This document shows, in pieces, positions 25,392 through 33,300 of a stretch of DNA of 64,000 nt. Each line of letters starts with the position of its first letter. The stretch's first letter is position 1. The translations under genes were made by a program, and so were the position numbers. This stretch comes from Sphingobacterium sp. ML3W. Lineage in GTDB: Bacteria; Bacteroidota; Bacteroidia; Sphingobacteriales; Sphingobacteriaceae. Below the pieces are notes generated by a model. It was not told the origin of the DNA. It saw only the letters and a program-made list of their open reading frames with translations, and did no database searches. The DNA lies in contig NZ_CP107036.1 of assembly GCF_029542085.1 (NCBI RefSeq), positions 868,001-932,000 of the forward strand, in the 5' to 3' direction.

Positions 25392-25799
25392 ATGGAAGTA
25401 TTGTTTAACGCTGTGGTGATGGAGCCCCTGTACAATGCCAATTGTGTGAAGCGGCTCGTTTCGGCGACCAGCATGTCTAATTGCATGGTTATGTTAAATT
25501 TAATGAATCGCATATGTGACCTGTTGGAGGTCATATCTTCTTTGCTGCAAGCGATATTGAAGTATATAACAGAGGAGATGAATAAAGTTCCCACAGAAAC
25601 GGTGGACGCATCTGCCGAATTGGAACATATGCTTGATATCACACATGTACTCGATAAATTGGGTATTTCTGAATCAAAGTATTACCGGCTGGTCCGCGAG
25701 GGAAAACTCAGGCCGAGGAAGCTCGGCAAACGACATTATTACTACCTCTCAGACTTGCACGAGCAGCTCGAGGAGAGTAGGCGGAAGGGACGGATTTAG
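25392..25799 (+). CDS. small helix-turn-helix (excisionase/MerR-like) protein
   Basis: A 135-residue protein from the ATG at 25392, one base after the upstream stop. The C-terminal 60 residues form a winged-helix domain of the HTH_17/excisionase type (ITHVLDKLGISESKYYRLV, then LRPRKLGKRHYYYLSDL). The N-terminal 70 residues form a helical region rich in Met, Leu and Cys that may mediate dimerisation. Proteins like this bind DNA and are common next to mobile or regulatory elements. No integrase is nearby, so excisionase function is not supported. Co-transcription with the LytTR-like gene suggests a joint regulatory role. A strong terminator follows. Confidence 0.72.
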   Translation: MEVLFNAVVMEPLYNANCVKRLVSATSMSNCMVMLNLMNRICDLLEVISSLLQAILKYITEEMNKVPTETVDASAELEHMLDITHVLDKLGISESKYYRLVREGKLRPRKLGKRHYYYLSDLHEQLEESRRKGRI

Positions 25800-25807
25800 T
25801 TCATTCA

Positions 25808-25836
25808 AAAGGGGAGCCGAGCGGCTCCCCTTTTTA
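25808..25836 (+). terminator. strong rho-independent terminator
   Basis: AGGGGAGCCG at 25811-25820 pairs with CGGCTCCCCT at 25823-25832, flanked by A-run and T-run (CTTTTT). Directly after the HTH gene. Confidence 0.9.
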
Positions 25837-25931
25837 GTATAGGGCCTTTGCTAATGTTGGTTTATAAAATATATTTTTATTTTTTAATCACCGGGTGATG
25901 TGCTGGATTTACCGGTAGAGCTTTGCTGATA

Positions 25932-26147
25932 TTCGGCTTGCTTTCGACAGCGCTTCGGCTCTCGTTTGGCTCCGCTTCGGGACTGCTTCGGCCCATGCTC
26001 GGGTCTCCTTCGACTGGGCTTCGAGAGCGCTTCGGCTCGGCTTCGACTTCCAGCCGAACAGTACCCGAACGGCACCCGAACAGTACTCGAACAGCAGCCG
26101 AGGCGGAGCCGAACCTGTCCGCACCCCGAGTCGAACATGGTCCGAAG
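25932..26147. repeat. 11-bp-period array in two inverted halves
   Basis: Eleven units of TTCGGC-like hexamer plus five variable bases start at 25932 and repeat every 11 bases exactly through 26042-26047. After a short junction, nine units of the complementary CCGAAC-like hexamer start at 26054 and again repeat every 11 bases through 26142-26147. The phase never slips within a half. The hexamer is strongly conserved (TTCG or CGAA core) and the five spacer bases vary. The two halves are thus an extended imperfect inverted repeat centred near 26050. The array opens long reading frames on both strands that I treat as artefacts. It lies between a terminator and the DUF6266 gene. Confidence 0.9.
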
Positions 26148-26433
26148 GGCAGCCAATAATTACCCAATAGTAGCCGGGCAACCGACCTCGTGGGGGATGA
26201 TAACTTCCAGGTCTTTCACAATGCCAAATTCCCTGAAGGGCTACACCAATCTGTTATCCAGCGCTCAATATATTGTTCAAATCTGACAGGCAATGACAGT
26301 CCTTCCAATCATTTAAAATCAATCCCTGTACTTCTTCGTTTAAGGCCAAAAGTACTCCTAATTTAGCTCTTGCTAGCAAAACAAAGACTGTGCATGCCAG
26401 TCGTAATTATTTATAAATCAAACATGTATAATC

Positions 26434-27078
26434 ATGGCAAGATTCTTAAAAGGTATACACGGAGCTTACTCTGGGAAAGTAGGTAGTGTAATAGGAAGTA
26501 GTTGGCGAGGAGTGGATTATGTACGCTCACTCTCCAAGATCACAAACAAAAAAGCAAGTGAAGGACAGATCGCTCAGCGGGCTAAATTTGCGATGGCGGT
26601 AGCCTTTCTGTCGCCGATCATGGATCTGCTCAACTTGGGCTACTCGGATAAGCTGCAGGGGAAAGCAACAGGCTATAACAAGGCGCTGCAATATCTGATG
26701 AACAATGGCGGCGTGACGGGTACGTACCCTACGCTGGAAATCGATTATTCAAAGATCGTGATTGCCAAAGGCTCATTGTCCAATCTGATGGCGCCCGAAT
26801 GGTCAGAGCCTTTTCCGCAAGAGGTCGCGCTGACCTGGGCACCGGAACTCAACAAATACAACTCTTTTGCTGATGATTCGGTCATCCTGTTGATGTACAA
26901 CAAGAACAAGAATTTCTTCAGTATTCTGGAGTCTTCGACCAGGGCGGCTGCAAATCTGAGTTTCACGCTGCCGGCCAGCTATGCGGGTGATGTGCTCGAA
27001 GGCTGGGTCTTTACAGGCCACCGGGATGGCGTAAAAACCTCACCGAGTTTCCACCTGGGCGAACTGACCATTAGCTAA
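26434..27078 (+). CDS. DUF6266 family protein
   Basis: A 214-residue protein whose N-terminus (ARFLKGIHGAYSGKVGSVIG, then SSWRGVDYVRSLSK) matches the DUF6266 family of Bacteroidota, which typically begins with a GxxGxxSGKVG element and an SSWKG-DY-RS motif. Biochemical function of the family is unknown. Its members often neighbour DUF5675 proteins, and their compact beta-rich form has suggested a phage- or tail-related origin. Here it is followed one base later by a DUF5675 gene and further on by two tiny membrane proteins. The ATG at 26434 fits the family start. Confidence 0.85.
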   Translation: MARFLKGIHGAYSGKVGSVIGSSWRGVDYVRSLSKITNKKASEGQIAQRAKFAMAVAFLSPIMDLLNLGYSDKLQGKATGYNKALQYLMNNGGVTGTYPTLEIDYSKIVIAKGSLSNLMAPEWSEPFPQEVALTWAPELNKYNSFADDSVILLMYNKNKNFFSILESSTRAAANLSFTLPASYAGDVLEGWVFTGHRDGVKTSPSFHLGELTIS

Positions 27079-27079
27079 C

Positions 27080-27484
27080 ATGGCTGTCCAACACACCCTG
27101 CTGCTCCTACGAAAGTATGGAGCACAGGGAACTAATGGAACAATCAGCTATCGGGGTGAGCATATCTGCCATACCATCGAATTGCCAGATCATAACAACC
27201 GCCCCAGGATCAGCTGTATTCCGGTAGGTCGGTACCGGCTGGAAAAACGGCGCTATCCAAAGCATGGGGAGCAGATCGGTATCCCCAATGTGCTGGGACG
27301 CGAAGCGATACTGATCCATGCAGCTAACAATGCGCTGAAGGAATTGCATGGCTGTATTGCACCGGTAACGACCTTAACAGGTGAGGGTATGGGCGACTAT
27401 AGTGGTAAAGCCCTGGCTAAGCTAAAGGTGCTGGTGTATAGCTTGTGGGATATGGGGGATGAGGTGTATTTGAATATTCGATAA
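27080..27484 (+). CDS. DUF5675 family protein
   Basis: A 134-residue protein of the DUF5675 family. It shows ISYRGEHICHTIELPDHNN near residues 23-41, CIPVGRYRLEKRRYPKHG, then ILIHAANNALKELHGCIAP (about 84-101). The His and Cys in IHAAN...LHGCI resemble a catalytic pair, and the family has been likened to L,D-transpeptidase or phage lysis-type folds, although that is not settled. It starts one base after the DUF6266 stop, so the two are co-transcribed. A role in cell-wall processing is possible. Confidence 0.82.
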   Translation: MAVQHTLLLLRKYGAQGTNGTISYRGEHICHTIELPDHNNRPRISCIPVGRYRLEKRRYPKHGEQIGIPNVLGREAILIHAANNALKELHGCIAPVTTLTGEGMGDYSGKALAKLKVLVYSLWDMGDEVYLNIR

Positions 27485-27540
27485 CAATTGGGAGGACATG
27501 AATTTTGCGCTGCATCCCTTTGTGCCATCTTCTTAGCAAG

Positions 27541-27595
27541 ATGACGGCATAAATCAAACTCGCTGTGCTCAGACAGTGATTTATGCTACCGTCAT
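27541..27595. repeat. 55-bp inverted repeat
   Basis: ATGACGG (27541-27547) pairs with CCGTCAT (27589-27595), and ATAAATCA (27549-27556) with TGATTTAT (27577-27584), around a 20-base loop. It lies 57 bases after the DUF5675 stop. It could be a transcript end hairpin, though the T-run is poor, or a small palindromic repeat element. Confidence 0.6.
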
Positions 27596-27617
27596 ATTGC
27601 GTCAGCGATTGGCAATC

Positions 27618-27742
27618 GGAATGCTAGGCTTTAAATTCTTTGTACTCAATTCGTGTTAAAGCCATGCTATTCCGGGCCCTTCCTATTTATCAAAGCGGGT
27701 TGTGGGGGGATGGAATTGGAATGCTAGGCTTTGAATTCTTTG
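27618..27742. repeat. direct repeat of ~25 bp spaced 100 bp
   Basis: GGAATGCTAGGCTTTRAATT with the following CTTTGT occurs at 27618-27642 and again at 27718-27742, one base different. The intervening 75 bases are unrelated. A further inverted repeat AATGAATTC/GAATTCATT flanks 27837-27877. The ~470-base gap between 27484 and 27952 contains these repeats and no convincing gene. Confidence 0.65.
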
Positions 27743-27951
27743 TCCTCCTATATTGTTCGAATAAAAGGGAGAAGGATTGGATAACGGTCAAAGCCTCATA
27801 TTCCGACTGCAAATTGATAAAGTCCAAAGGCGTTAAAAATGAATTCTTGTTTGAACGAAGTGAGTTTGAATTCATTTAGCCGTTGGGCAAAAGCAATTGC
27901 ACCAAGGAATATAGCGATAGACCGTTATCCAATCTCTAAAAAGTAATAATT

Positions 27952-28188
27952 ATGAAAAAGATCTTAAACAAAATCGGACAGGTGCTGCAGGTGGTCCTGC
28001 TGGCGCCGGTCAAGCTGCCGAGTAAGGCGGCGAATATCGTAAAATATATTGCGCTGGGGCTGGGTATACTGGAAACAGTCATCGAGGAGGATAAGCCACC
28101 ACCCCAAGGGATAGATCAGCCGGATGGCAATGCTGATCCAAGCGATAGCGCTATGGAGGAAAGGAGTGAGGCCGATGAAACTCAATAA
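27952..28188 (+). CDS. small membrane-active protein with acidic tail
   Basis: A 78-residue protein with a basic, hydrophobic N-terminal half (KILNKIGQVLQVVLLAPVKL, IVKYIALGLGILETV) and an acidic, Pro/Asp/Glu-rich C-terminal half. No signal cleavage site is apparent, so it probably associates with the inner membrane. It overlaps the next small gene by 14 bases. Together with the DUF6266 and DUF5675 genes it forms a cassette reminiscent of phage lysis modules, in which small membrane proteins accompany a wall enzyme. No family recognised. Confidence 0.55.
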   Translation: MKKILNKIGQVLQVVLLAPVKLPSKAANIVKYIALGLGILETVIEEDKPPPQGIDQPDGNADPSDSAMEERSEADETQ

Positions 28189-28351
28189 TATGCGTATCTC
28201 TGCGATTGGCGGTACCATCTGCTCCATTTGGGCTAGCTTTTCCTTGGGCGATGTGCTGCAGACAGTGCTGACTGCTGCGCTGGGTACCATCGTGAGCTTT
28301 GCAACAAGCAGGCTCTTGGGACGCTGGAATAAAAAGGCTGGGAATAAGTAG
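28175..28351 (+). CDS. 58-residue membrane protein, holin-like
   Basis: A tiny protein from the ATG at 28175, MKLNNMRISAIGG, with hydrophobic stretches (ICSIWASF and VLQTVLTAALGTIVSFATS) and a basic C-terminus (RLLGRWNKKAGNK). Longer in-frame starts lie inside the upstream gene and produce unlikely sequence. The short loop, one or two helices and cationic tail fit small holins, but similar layouts occur in many unrelated peptides. The overlap with the upstream small gene indicates translational coupling. Confidence 0.55.
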   Translation: MKLNNMRISAIGGTICSIWASFSLGDVLQTVLTAALGTIVSFATSRLLGRWNKKAGNK

Positions 28352-28368
28352 CTTTAAGGACTGTGGGC

Positions 28369-28391
28369 GGGCGCGGATCAGTTCCGCGCCC
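28369..28391. terminator. GC-rich hairpin after the small membrane genes
   Basis: GGGCGCGGA at 28369-28377 pairs perfectly with TCCGCGCCC at 28383-28391 around TCAGT. No T-run follows, so termination efficiency is uncertain; it closes the cassette 17 bases after the last stop. Confidence 0.5.
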
Positions 28392-28458
28392 TGGCCCTTA
28401 GTCTTGGCCAATTAGGACGCTAATTGATCTAATAATTCGATTTAGTCCCTTGTTTTCT

Positions 28459-28466
28459 TATATTTG
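28459..28466 (+). promoter_or_regulatory. Bacteroidota-type -7 element for the GH2 gene
   Basis: TATATTTG, an exact TAnnTTTG match, 37 bases before the GH2 start codon. No convincing TTG at -33. Confidence 0.5.
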
Positions 28467-28502
28467 GGTTATCAACTAATCTTTGCTTATACCTAAATTG
28501 AA

Positions 28503-30380
28503 ATGATGAACGGAATGAAATGTCGACTGATGATCCTGATCATGGCGTACTTAACACTCGAAGTGGCAAAAGCGCAATCCCTTGATGATTTTACACTGCC
28601 CACCCCCTGGACGGCCGAGGCATTAAAAGCCGAGACACCGCTGCCGGAATATCCGCGTCCGCAAATGCAGCGTAGCGAATGGCAAAATCTCAATGGACGA
28701 TGGGATTATATGGGCGGCAGTGCGCTGCAAGATCCGCGTCAAGCTGGCGCTCCACCGAAATTTCCGGCAAAAACCGAATCCATCCGTGTGCCTTTTGCTC
28801 CCGAGTCGGAACTATCGGGAATTGCCCGGAGCGGGGAGAAATTTCTCTGGTACAGACGCGCTCTTACCATTCCATCAGCATGGAAAGGTAAACGTATTTT
28901 ATTGCATTTCGGTGCGGTGGATCAGTATGCGGTGATCTTTGTTAACGGTAAAAAGGTAGGTGACCATATAGGTGGATACCATGCTTTTAGCCTGGATATT
29001 TCGGATTTTCTAAAGGCGGGCGACAATAGTCTTGTCGTAGGAGCTTATGACGCAAATGATGGTAAAACAGCATCTGGAAAGAATGGCGATAAAGGTGATT
29101 ATACGTTTAGCTCCGGCATCTGGCAAACAGTCTGGATAGAACCTGTACAGCAAAAATACATCACCCAGCTGAAACTGATCCCTGACCTGAAAAATAACCG
29201 CTTGCAGCTAACGGCGCTCACCGAAGGCAAAGACCTCACAGTGGTTGCCACCGCACATGCGGATAAAAAGCAGCTGGCGACAGCGACAGGAATGGATCAC
29301 AAAGCATTTTATCTCGATATAAGCAATCCGCACCTATGGAGTCCCGAAGATCCATTTCTCTATCAGCTGAAGGTAGAACTTAAAGATAAAGAGGGGCGTA
29401 CAGTGGATCAGGTAGACTCGTACTTCGCTATGCGCTCCATCGGTGTCGGTAAGGTGGACGGCATCAATAGGACCTTATTAAATGGTAAGTTTCAATTTCA
29501 GATCGGCGTGCTTGATCAAGGATATTGGCCCGATGGCATTTTTACGGCACCGACCGAAGCGGCTTTGCTGTACGATATTGAACTGGCGAAAAAGGCTGGA
29601 TTTAACGTCATCCGTAAACATATCAAAGTGGAGCCCATGCGCTGGTACTATCACTGTGACCGGCTTGGGCTGATGGTCTGGCAGGACATGCCCAACTTGT
29701 GGTATCCGGACGATACGGATTCAGTAGCGGTACGTAAACAGTTTAGGACCGAACTGAAGCAAATGATGGATCAGCTGCTGAGTGTGCCATCAATCGTCAC
29801 ATGGGTGCCTTTCAATGAAAACTGGGGGGCGTTTGAAGTGGCAGATATAACCAAATGGACAAAAGAATATGATCCTACGCGCTTAGTAAACGGCAATTCG
29901 GGGTATAATTACGCGCCCGGATATCGGCCTGCGCAAGGGGACCCGGGTAATGGCGACTTTGTGGATAAGCATCACTACGGAAAGATGGAAGATAAAGCGT
30001 TTCCACAGCCGGACGAAAATCGGGCTGCATCTTTGGGCGAATTCGGAGGAAAAGGTCTTTTTGTGCGCGACCACATGTGGCCTGTGGCAAATAACGCTTA
30101 TGAGATACTGATCAATAAAGATATACTCTCGGATACCTACGTTTACCTGCTCAATGAGATCGAACAGCGTATGTTGTACAGCGGTTTAAGCTGCGCGATC
30201 TTTACACAAACTTCAGATGTGGAGCATGAAATCAACGGGTTGGTGACCTATGATCGCCGGGTGGAAAAGTTCGACATGACGAAAGTGAACTCGATAAATC
30301 AGGCAATCATTCGCAATAGCGAAAGAATAGGCAAAAAGAAAAAAATCAGTTCAATTTCAAGGTTGTACCCGGTGGAATAG
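28503..30380 (+). CDS. secreted GH2-family glycoside hydrolase
   Basis: A 625-residue enzyme with a signal peptide ending near VAKAQ (about residue 25). The GH2 layout is complete: an N-terminal jelly-roll sugar-binding domain (LHFGAVDQYAVIFVNGKKVGDHIGGY), an Ig-like domain and a TIM barrel. The acid/base Glu is in PFNENWG (E439), and the likely nucleophile Glu is in SLGEFGG (E513). GH2 enzymes include beta-galactosidases, beta-mannosidases and beta-glucuronidases; specificity cannot be read from the sequence. It is monocistronic, with no SusC/SusD next to it, and ends at a bidirectional hairpin. The start is one of two adjacent ATGs (28503 or 28506). Confidence 0.88.
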   Translation: MMNGMKCRLMILIMAYLTLEVAKAQSLDDFTLPTPWTAEALKAETPLPEYPRPQMQRSEWQNLNGRWDYMGGSALQDPRQAGAPPKFPAKTESIRVPFAPESELSGIARSGEKFLWYRRALTIPSAWKGKRILLHFGAVDQYAVIFVNGKKVGDHIGGYHAFSLDISDFLKAGDNSLVVGAYDANDGKTASGKNGDKGDYTFSSGIWQTVWIEPVQQKYITQLKLIPDLKNNRLQLTALTEGKDLTVVATAHADKKQLATATGMDHKAFYLDISNPHLWSPEDPFLYQLKVELKDKEGRTVDQVDSYFAMRSIGVGKVDGINRTLLNGKFQFQIGVLDQGYWPDGIFTAPTEAALLYDIELAKKAGFNVIRKHIKVEPMRWYYHCDRLGLMVWQDMPNLWYPDDTDSVAVRKQFRTELKQMMDQLLSVPSIVTWVPFNENWGAFEVADITKWTKEYDPTRLVNGNSGYNYAPGYRPAQGDPGNGDFVDKHHYGKMEDKAFPQPDENRAASLGEFGGKGLFVRDHMWPVANNAYEILINKDILSDTYVYLLNEIEQRMLYSGLSCAIFTQTSDVEHEINGLVTYDRRVEKFDMTKVNSINQAIIRNSERIGKKKKISSISRLYPVE

Positions 30381-30415
30381 CCCTAGCTCAGCCAGGGGCG
30401 GTAGCTCCTGGATAT

Positions 30416-30454
30416 ATGAGCTAAGCGCACTATGTTGTAGTGCGCTCAGCTCAT
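30416..30454. terminator. bidirectional hairpin between convergent genes
   Basis: ATGAGCTAAGCGCACTA (30416-30432) pairs with TAGTGCGCTCAGCTCAT (30438-30454) with one mismatch. It lies between the GH2 and alcohol dehydrogenase genes, which converge. Confidence 0.75.
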
Positions 30455-30468
30455 CAACTCAGCATGCG

Positions 30469-31620
30469 TTAACCGTTAAAAACAACACCTTCGTAACAAG
30501 CGTTATAGATGGCTTTGAGATCTTCCAATACCGGAACCCGTGGGTTAAATCCCGTACATGGATCTAGCAACGCGTTGTTTGTGATGTAATCGATGTTTTT
30601 CTCCCAATCTGCTTTGGAAATACCAAATTCTTTGATGGAAGAAATATTGTTGACCTCAGCACGTAGCGTTTCAATGGCCTGCGCCAGTTCCTCAGCGGTT
30701 TCTTTGCCGATCACTTTCGCTAAATCAGGAAAACGCGTAGATACTTTGGCATTGTAACGGATGACATTTGGTAAGAAGATCGCATTGGCAGCGCCATGGG
30801 GAATACCATACAAAGCGCCTACCTGATGTGATAGCGAATGAACAATACCTAACCAGGCATTGTTAAATGCTAATCCTGCCATAAAAGATGCGTCGTGCAT
30901 ATTTTGGCGGACCTGGATGTTAGTCGGGTTGTTGACCGCTTCTCTTAAATTATTGAAAACGATTTCTAGACCGCCTTTGGCCAGTACATCTGCGTAGTTG
31001 TCATCAATATTCGATACATAGGCCTCCACACAGTGGGTCAACGCATCCAGACCGGTATTTGCAGTGATATGCGCTGGCATGGAAGCACATACTTCGCCGT
31101 CTACAATAGCGATATCGGGTGTCAGTTCGTAAGAAACAATAGGGTATTTGACGCCTTTTTCCCGGTCAGTGATGACCGCCAAACCAGTTGTTTCGGTACC
31201 TGTACCACTGGTGGATGGGATAGCGATAAATTTTGCTTTGTTTCTCAGGCTGGGTACCGTAAAGGGTTTGACCAATGCATCGAAATCTGCATCCGGATGT
31301 TCGTAGAATACCCACATCATTTTGGCAGCATCAATCGCCGAGCAACCCCCAAGGCCAACGATCCAGTCCGGTTGAAACGCAAGCATCGCTTCTGCGCCGC
31401 GGAAACTTGTAGCTGATGACGGATCTTCCTCTACACCGTCAAAAACAAACGTTTCAAGACCTGCTTCCTGTAAAAATGCAATTGACCTATCCAATGTTCC
31501 GCTCTTGCGCATCGAATTTCCTCCGGTCACGATAAAGGCTTTTTTACCTTTTATATTTTTCAGTTCTTCAAGACTTCCCGCACCGTGGAATACTTCCCCT
31601 GCAATAAATAATTTGCTCAT
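30469..31620 (-). CDS. iron-containing alcohol dehydrogenase
   Basis: A 383-residue group III (Fe-ADH) enzyme. The Rossmann-like NAD(P) domain has VGLGGCSAIDAAKMM around residue 91 and PSTSGTGTETTG near 136. The metal-binding domain has TGLDALTHCVEAYVS near 190-204 and HSLSHQVGALYGIPHGAANA near 261-280, which supply the Asp and His ligands. It oxidises primary alcohols or diols, or reduces aldehydes, with NAD(P). An exact -7 promoter element precedes it, and an AraC-type regulator lies upstream in the same direction. The substrate cannot be fixed, though similarity to butanol and 1,3-propanediol dehydrogenases is apparent. Confidence 0.9.
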   Translation of the reverse strand: MSKLFIAGEVFHGAGSLEELKNIKGKKAFIVTGGNSMRKSGTLDRSIAFLQEAGLETFVFDGVEEDPSSATSFRGAEAMLAFQPDWIVGLGGCSAIDAAKMMWVFYEHPDADFDALVKPFTVPSLRNKAKFIAIPSTSGTGTETTGLAVITDREKGVKYPIVSYELTPDIAIVDGEVCASMPAHITANTGLDALTHCVEAYVSNIDDNYADVLAKGGLEIVFNNLREAVNNPTNIQVRQNMHDASFMAGLAFNNAWLGIVHSLSHQVGALYGIPHGAANAIFLPNVIRYNAKVSTRFPDLAKVIGKETAEELAQAIETLRAEVNNISSIKEFGISKADWEKNIDYITNNALLDPCTGFNPRVPVLEDLKAIYNACYEGVVFNG

Positions 31621-31645
31621 TTTTCTATCTTTAAATTTTATGCCT

Positions 31646-31653
31646 CAAAGATA
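31646..31653 (-). promoter_or_regulatory. -7 element for the alcohol dehydrogenase
   Basis: On the minus strand 31653-31646 reads TATCTTTG, an exact TAnnTTTG match, 26 bases before the ATG at 31620. Confidence 0.55.
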
Positions 31654-31689
31654 GGGCGGCCATAAGGCTCAGTTATTACACAAACAGGC

Positions 31690-32565
31690 CTACGTGTTAT
31701 ACATTTGAGCCAACTCGTTCTGAAGCTGCGTGGGGGTTTCATTGAGTTTTGCTTTCACAAATTTGTTGAGTGCTGCCGGCGAGTTGAAGCCCAGATCAAA
31801 GGCAATTTCTTTGTGGGTAATGTCCGCAAACATCAGCTGGCGTTTGATCTCGGTCAGGATCCGATTGTGAATGGTATTGATCGCGGTATCGCCGCAGTGT
31901 TTTTTGGTGATGGCATTTAGCCTTTTGGGGGTGATATAAAGCTGATCGGCATAATACTGCACCGATCGCTGTTCTTTGTAATTTTCATGCAGTAATTTTT
32001 TGAACTCGATATACAGATGCTGGTCTGCGGTCTTATTCCCCAGAACGGGATGCTGACCGTGTACCGATTCAATGAGTTTGAGTAAAAAGATCTTGATGTA
32101 AAAGCGTGCTTCTTCCTTGCGGACCAAACTCGGATGTTCATAGATATTTTTGATCAGCTGGATCGTATGTATACTTTCGGCAAACTCTGCCGCGGACAGG
32201 ACGGTGTTGTTCAGTTGCGTCGAAAGATTGATATTATAGGGACTTAACTCGTTTTTGAGGATATCCGAACAGAATAATACCTCTTCAAATAAGATGATTT
32301 TGCCGGCCACCTGCTCTGAAATAGCCTGAATGGCGTGGACCTGGTTGGGGAAGATAACCGAAATCCGGCTGCTGTTCAGAATATATTGCCGGTCTTCGAT
32401 CTGTAGTTTTAAGTCGCCGCTCTGGACCACTAAAATGCAAAAGTGATCTTTTTGATGTGGCGCTGTATAGGCATGTATATGCTCAGCATCCAGATCAAAT
32501 ACCCGAAAAGATAGTTTCTCATCTTCTATTTTTTTGAGCTGTTGTTTAAGCTGTAGTCGTTCCAT
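31690..32565 (-). CDS. AraC-family transcriptional regulator
   Basis: A 291-residue regulator counted from the ATG at 32565 (MERLQLKQQL). A longer frame to 32640 adds an unlikely N-terminus. An N-terminal cupin-like sensing domain (HFCILVVQSGDLKLQIEDRQ, ISVIFPNQVHAIQA) precedes the C-terminal double HTH, with QYYADQLYITPKRLNAITK and ITHKEIAFDLGFNSPAALNKF as the two recognition segments. It sits 69 bases upstream of the alcohol dehydrogenase gene, in the same direction, and probably controls it in response to an alcohol or aldehyde. A terminator follows a short distance upstream of its start, separating it from the neighbouring leftward gene. Confidence 0.88.
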   Translation of the reverse strand: MERLQLKQQLKKIEDEKLSFRVFDLDAEHIHAYTAPHQKDHFCILVVQSGDLKLQIEDRQYILNSSRISVIFPNQVHAIQAISEQVAGKIILFEEVLFCSDILKNELSPYNINLSTQLNNTVLSAAEFAESIHTIQLIKNIYEHPSLVRKEEARFYIKIFLLKLIESVHGQHPVLGNKTADQHLYIEFKKLLHENYKEQRSVQYYADQLYITPKRLNAITKKHCGDTAINTIHNRILTEIKRQLMFADITHKEIAFDLGFNSPAALNKFVKAKLNETPTQLQNELAQMYNT

Positions 32566-32815
32566 CAAAAATTGCTGTTGTTTAAAAAGAAAGGCAAAGT
32601 TAGGGATTTTAAATTCAGCTCGACACCGTTGGCGCGTCATGCATATTACATTTTCTCGAAATCTGCCCTAGCTTTCCGACAAGTAGGCGCATAAGACGCT
32701 GAAATAAAAAGACCGGGAATAAGAAACCATAGCCGGCTTGTTTAAGATGACTTAAATAAGCCGACCGAATTGCTTAATTAAGTGTTGGTAGGGATAAAAA
32801 AAGCATATATACGGA

Positions 32816-32841
32816 AAAGGCAGCCTCCTCTGGCTGCCTTT
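32816..32841. terminator. hairpin terminator for the 82-residue gene
   Basis: AAAGGCAGCC (32816-32825) pairs perfectly with GGCTGCCTTT (32832-32841), loop TCCTCT. It lies 110 bases after the leftward gene ending at 32952 and ahead of the AraC gene; on that strand an AAAGG...TTTCCGT context gives a short T-run. Confidence 0.65.
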
Positions 32842-32951
32842 CCTCGCGCGTGTATTTTAGCGTCATCCAGTTGTGATGCATCCGTCTAACGGGTTAGTGA
32901 AACAACACATTCTTGCGATTGCGTATTGAATTATAAATTGATCAAACGATA

Positions 32952-33200
32952 TTAATGGCTCAGTTGTAATTTTCCGATAAAGGGGCGGCTATCGATCGTC
33001 GTAATCGCTTCTTTAATGGAATAGCATAGCTGGTAGTTTTCGCCCAGTATTTTTTTGCTAGATTCTATTTTGTCGTTTTCAACCTTATCGACAATCCAGG
33101 TTGGGTTTAACGGATCTGAATTAAATTTGGTGATTAATACTGTAAATCCTTCTTTCTGAGCACTGATTAAAGTGTCTTTTGTGATGTCTACTATTTTCAT
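32952..33200 (-). CDS. hypothetical 82-residue protein
   Basis: A small soluble protein, MKIVDITKDTLISAQKEG, with alternating strands and helices and no signal peptide. It ends KLQLSH. No motif is recognised. It is monocistronic with its own terminator. The clean start codon, good composition and terminator support it as a real gene. A small adaptor or stress protein is possible but unsupported. Confidence 0.5.
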   Translation of the reverse strand: MKIVDITKDTLISAQKEGFTVLITKFNSDPLNPTWIVDKVENDKIESSKKILGENYQLCYSIKEAITTIDSRPFIGKLQLSH

Positions 33201-33300
33201 ATTGAGATAATATACGAAAAAAAAAGGAAATAGGGTTTGCGTAGTTTAGTTGATGGCCTTGTCAACATCCTTACAATTGAACGAAAATATAGCTTCTTTA

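Noticed and set aside
25633..25799. Excisionase of an integrated element
   Set aside because: No integrase, attachment site or phage structural gene is linked; a regulatory HTH protein is the simpler reading.
25932..26147. CRISPR array
   Set aside because: Repeats are 6 bp with 5-bp spacers, far too short, and orientation inverts mid-array. No cas genes anywhere.
25877..26286. Several overlapping reading frames on both strands across the 11-bp array
   Set aside because: They arise because an 11-bp repeat of GC-rich hexamers lacks stop codons in many frames. Composition is extreme, no frame has a sensible start and both strands give equally long frames.
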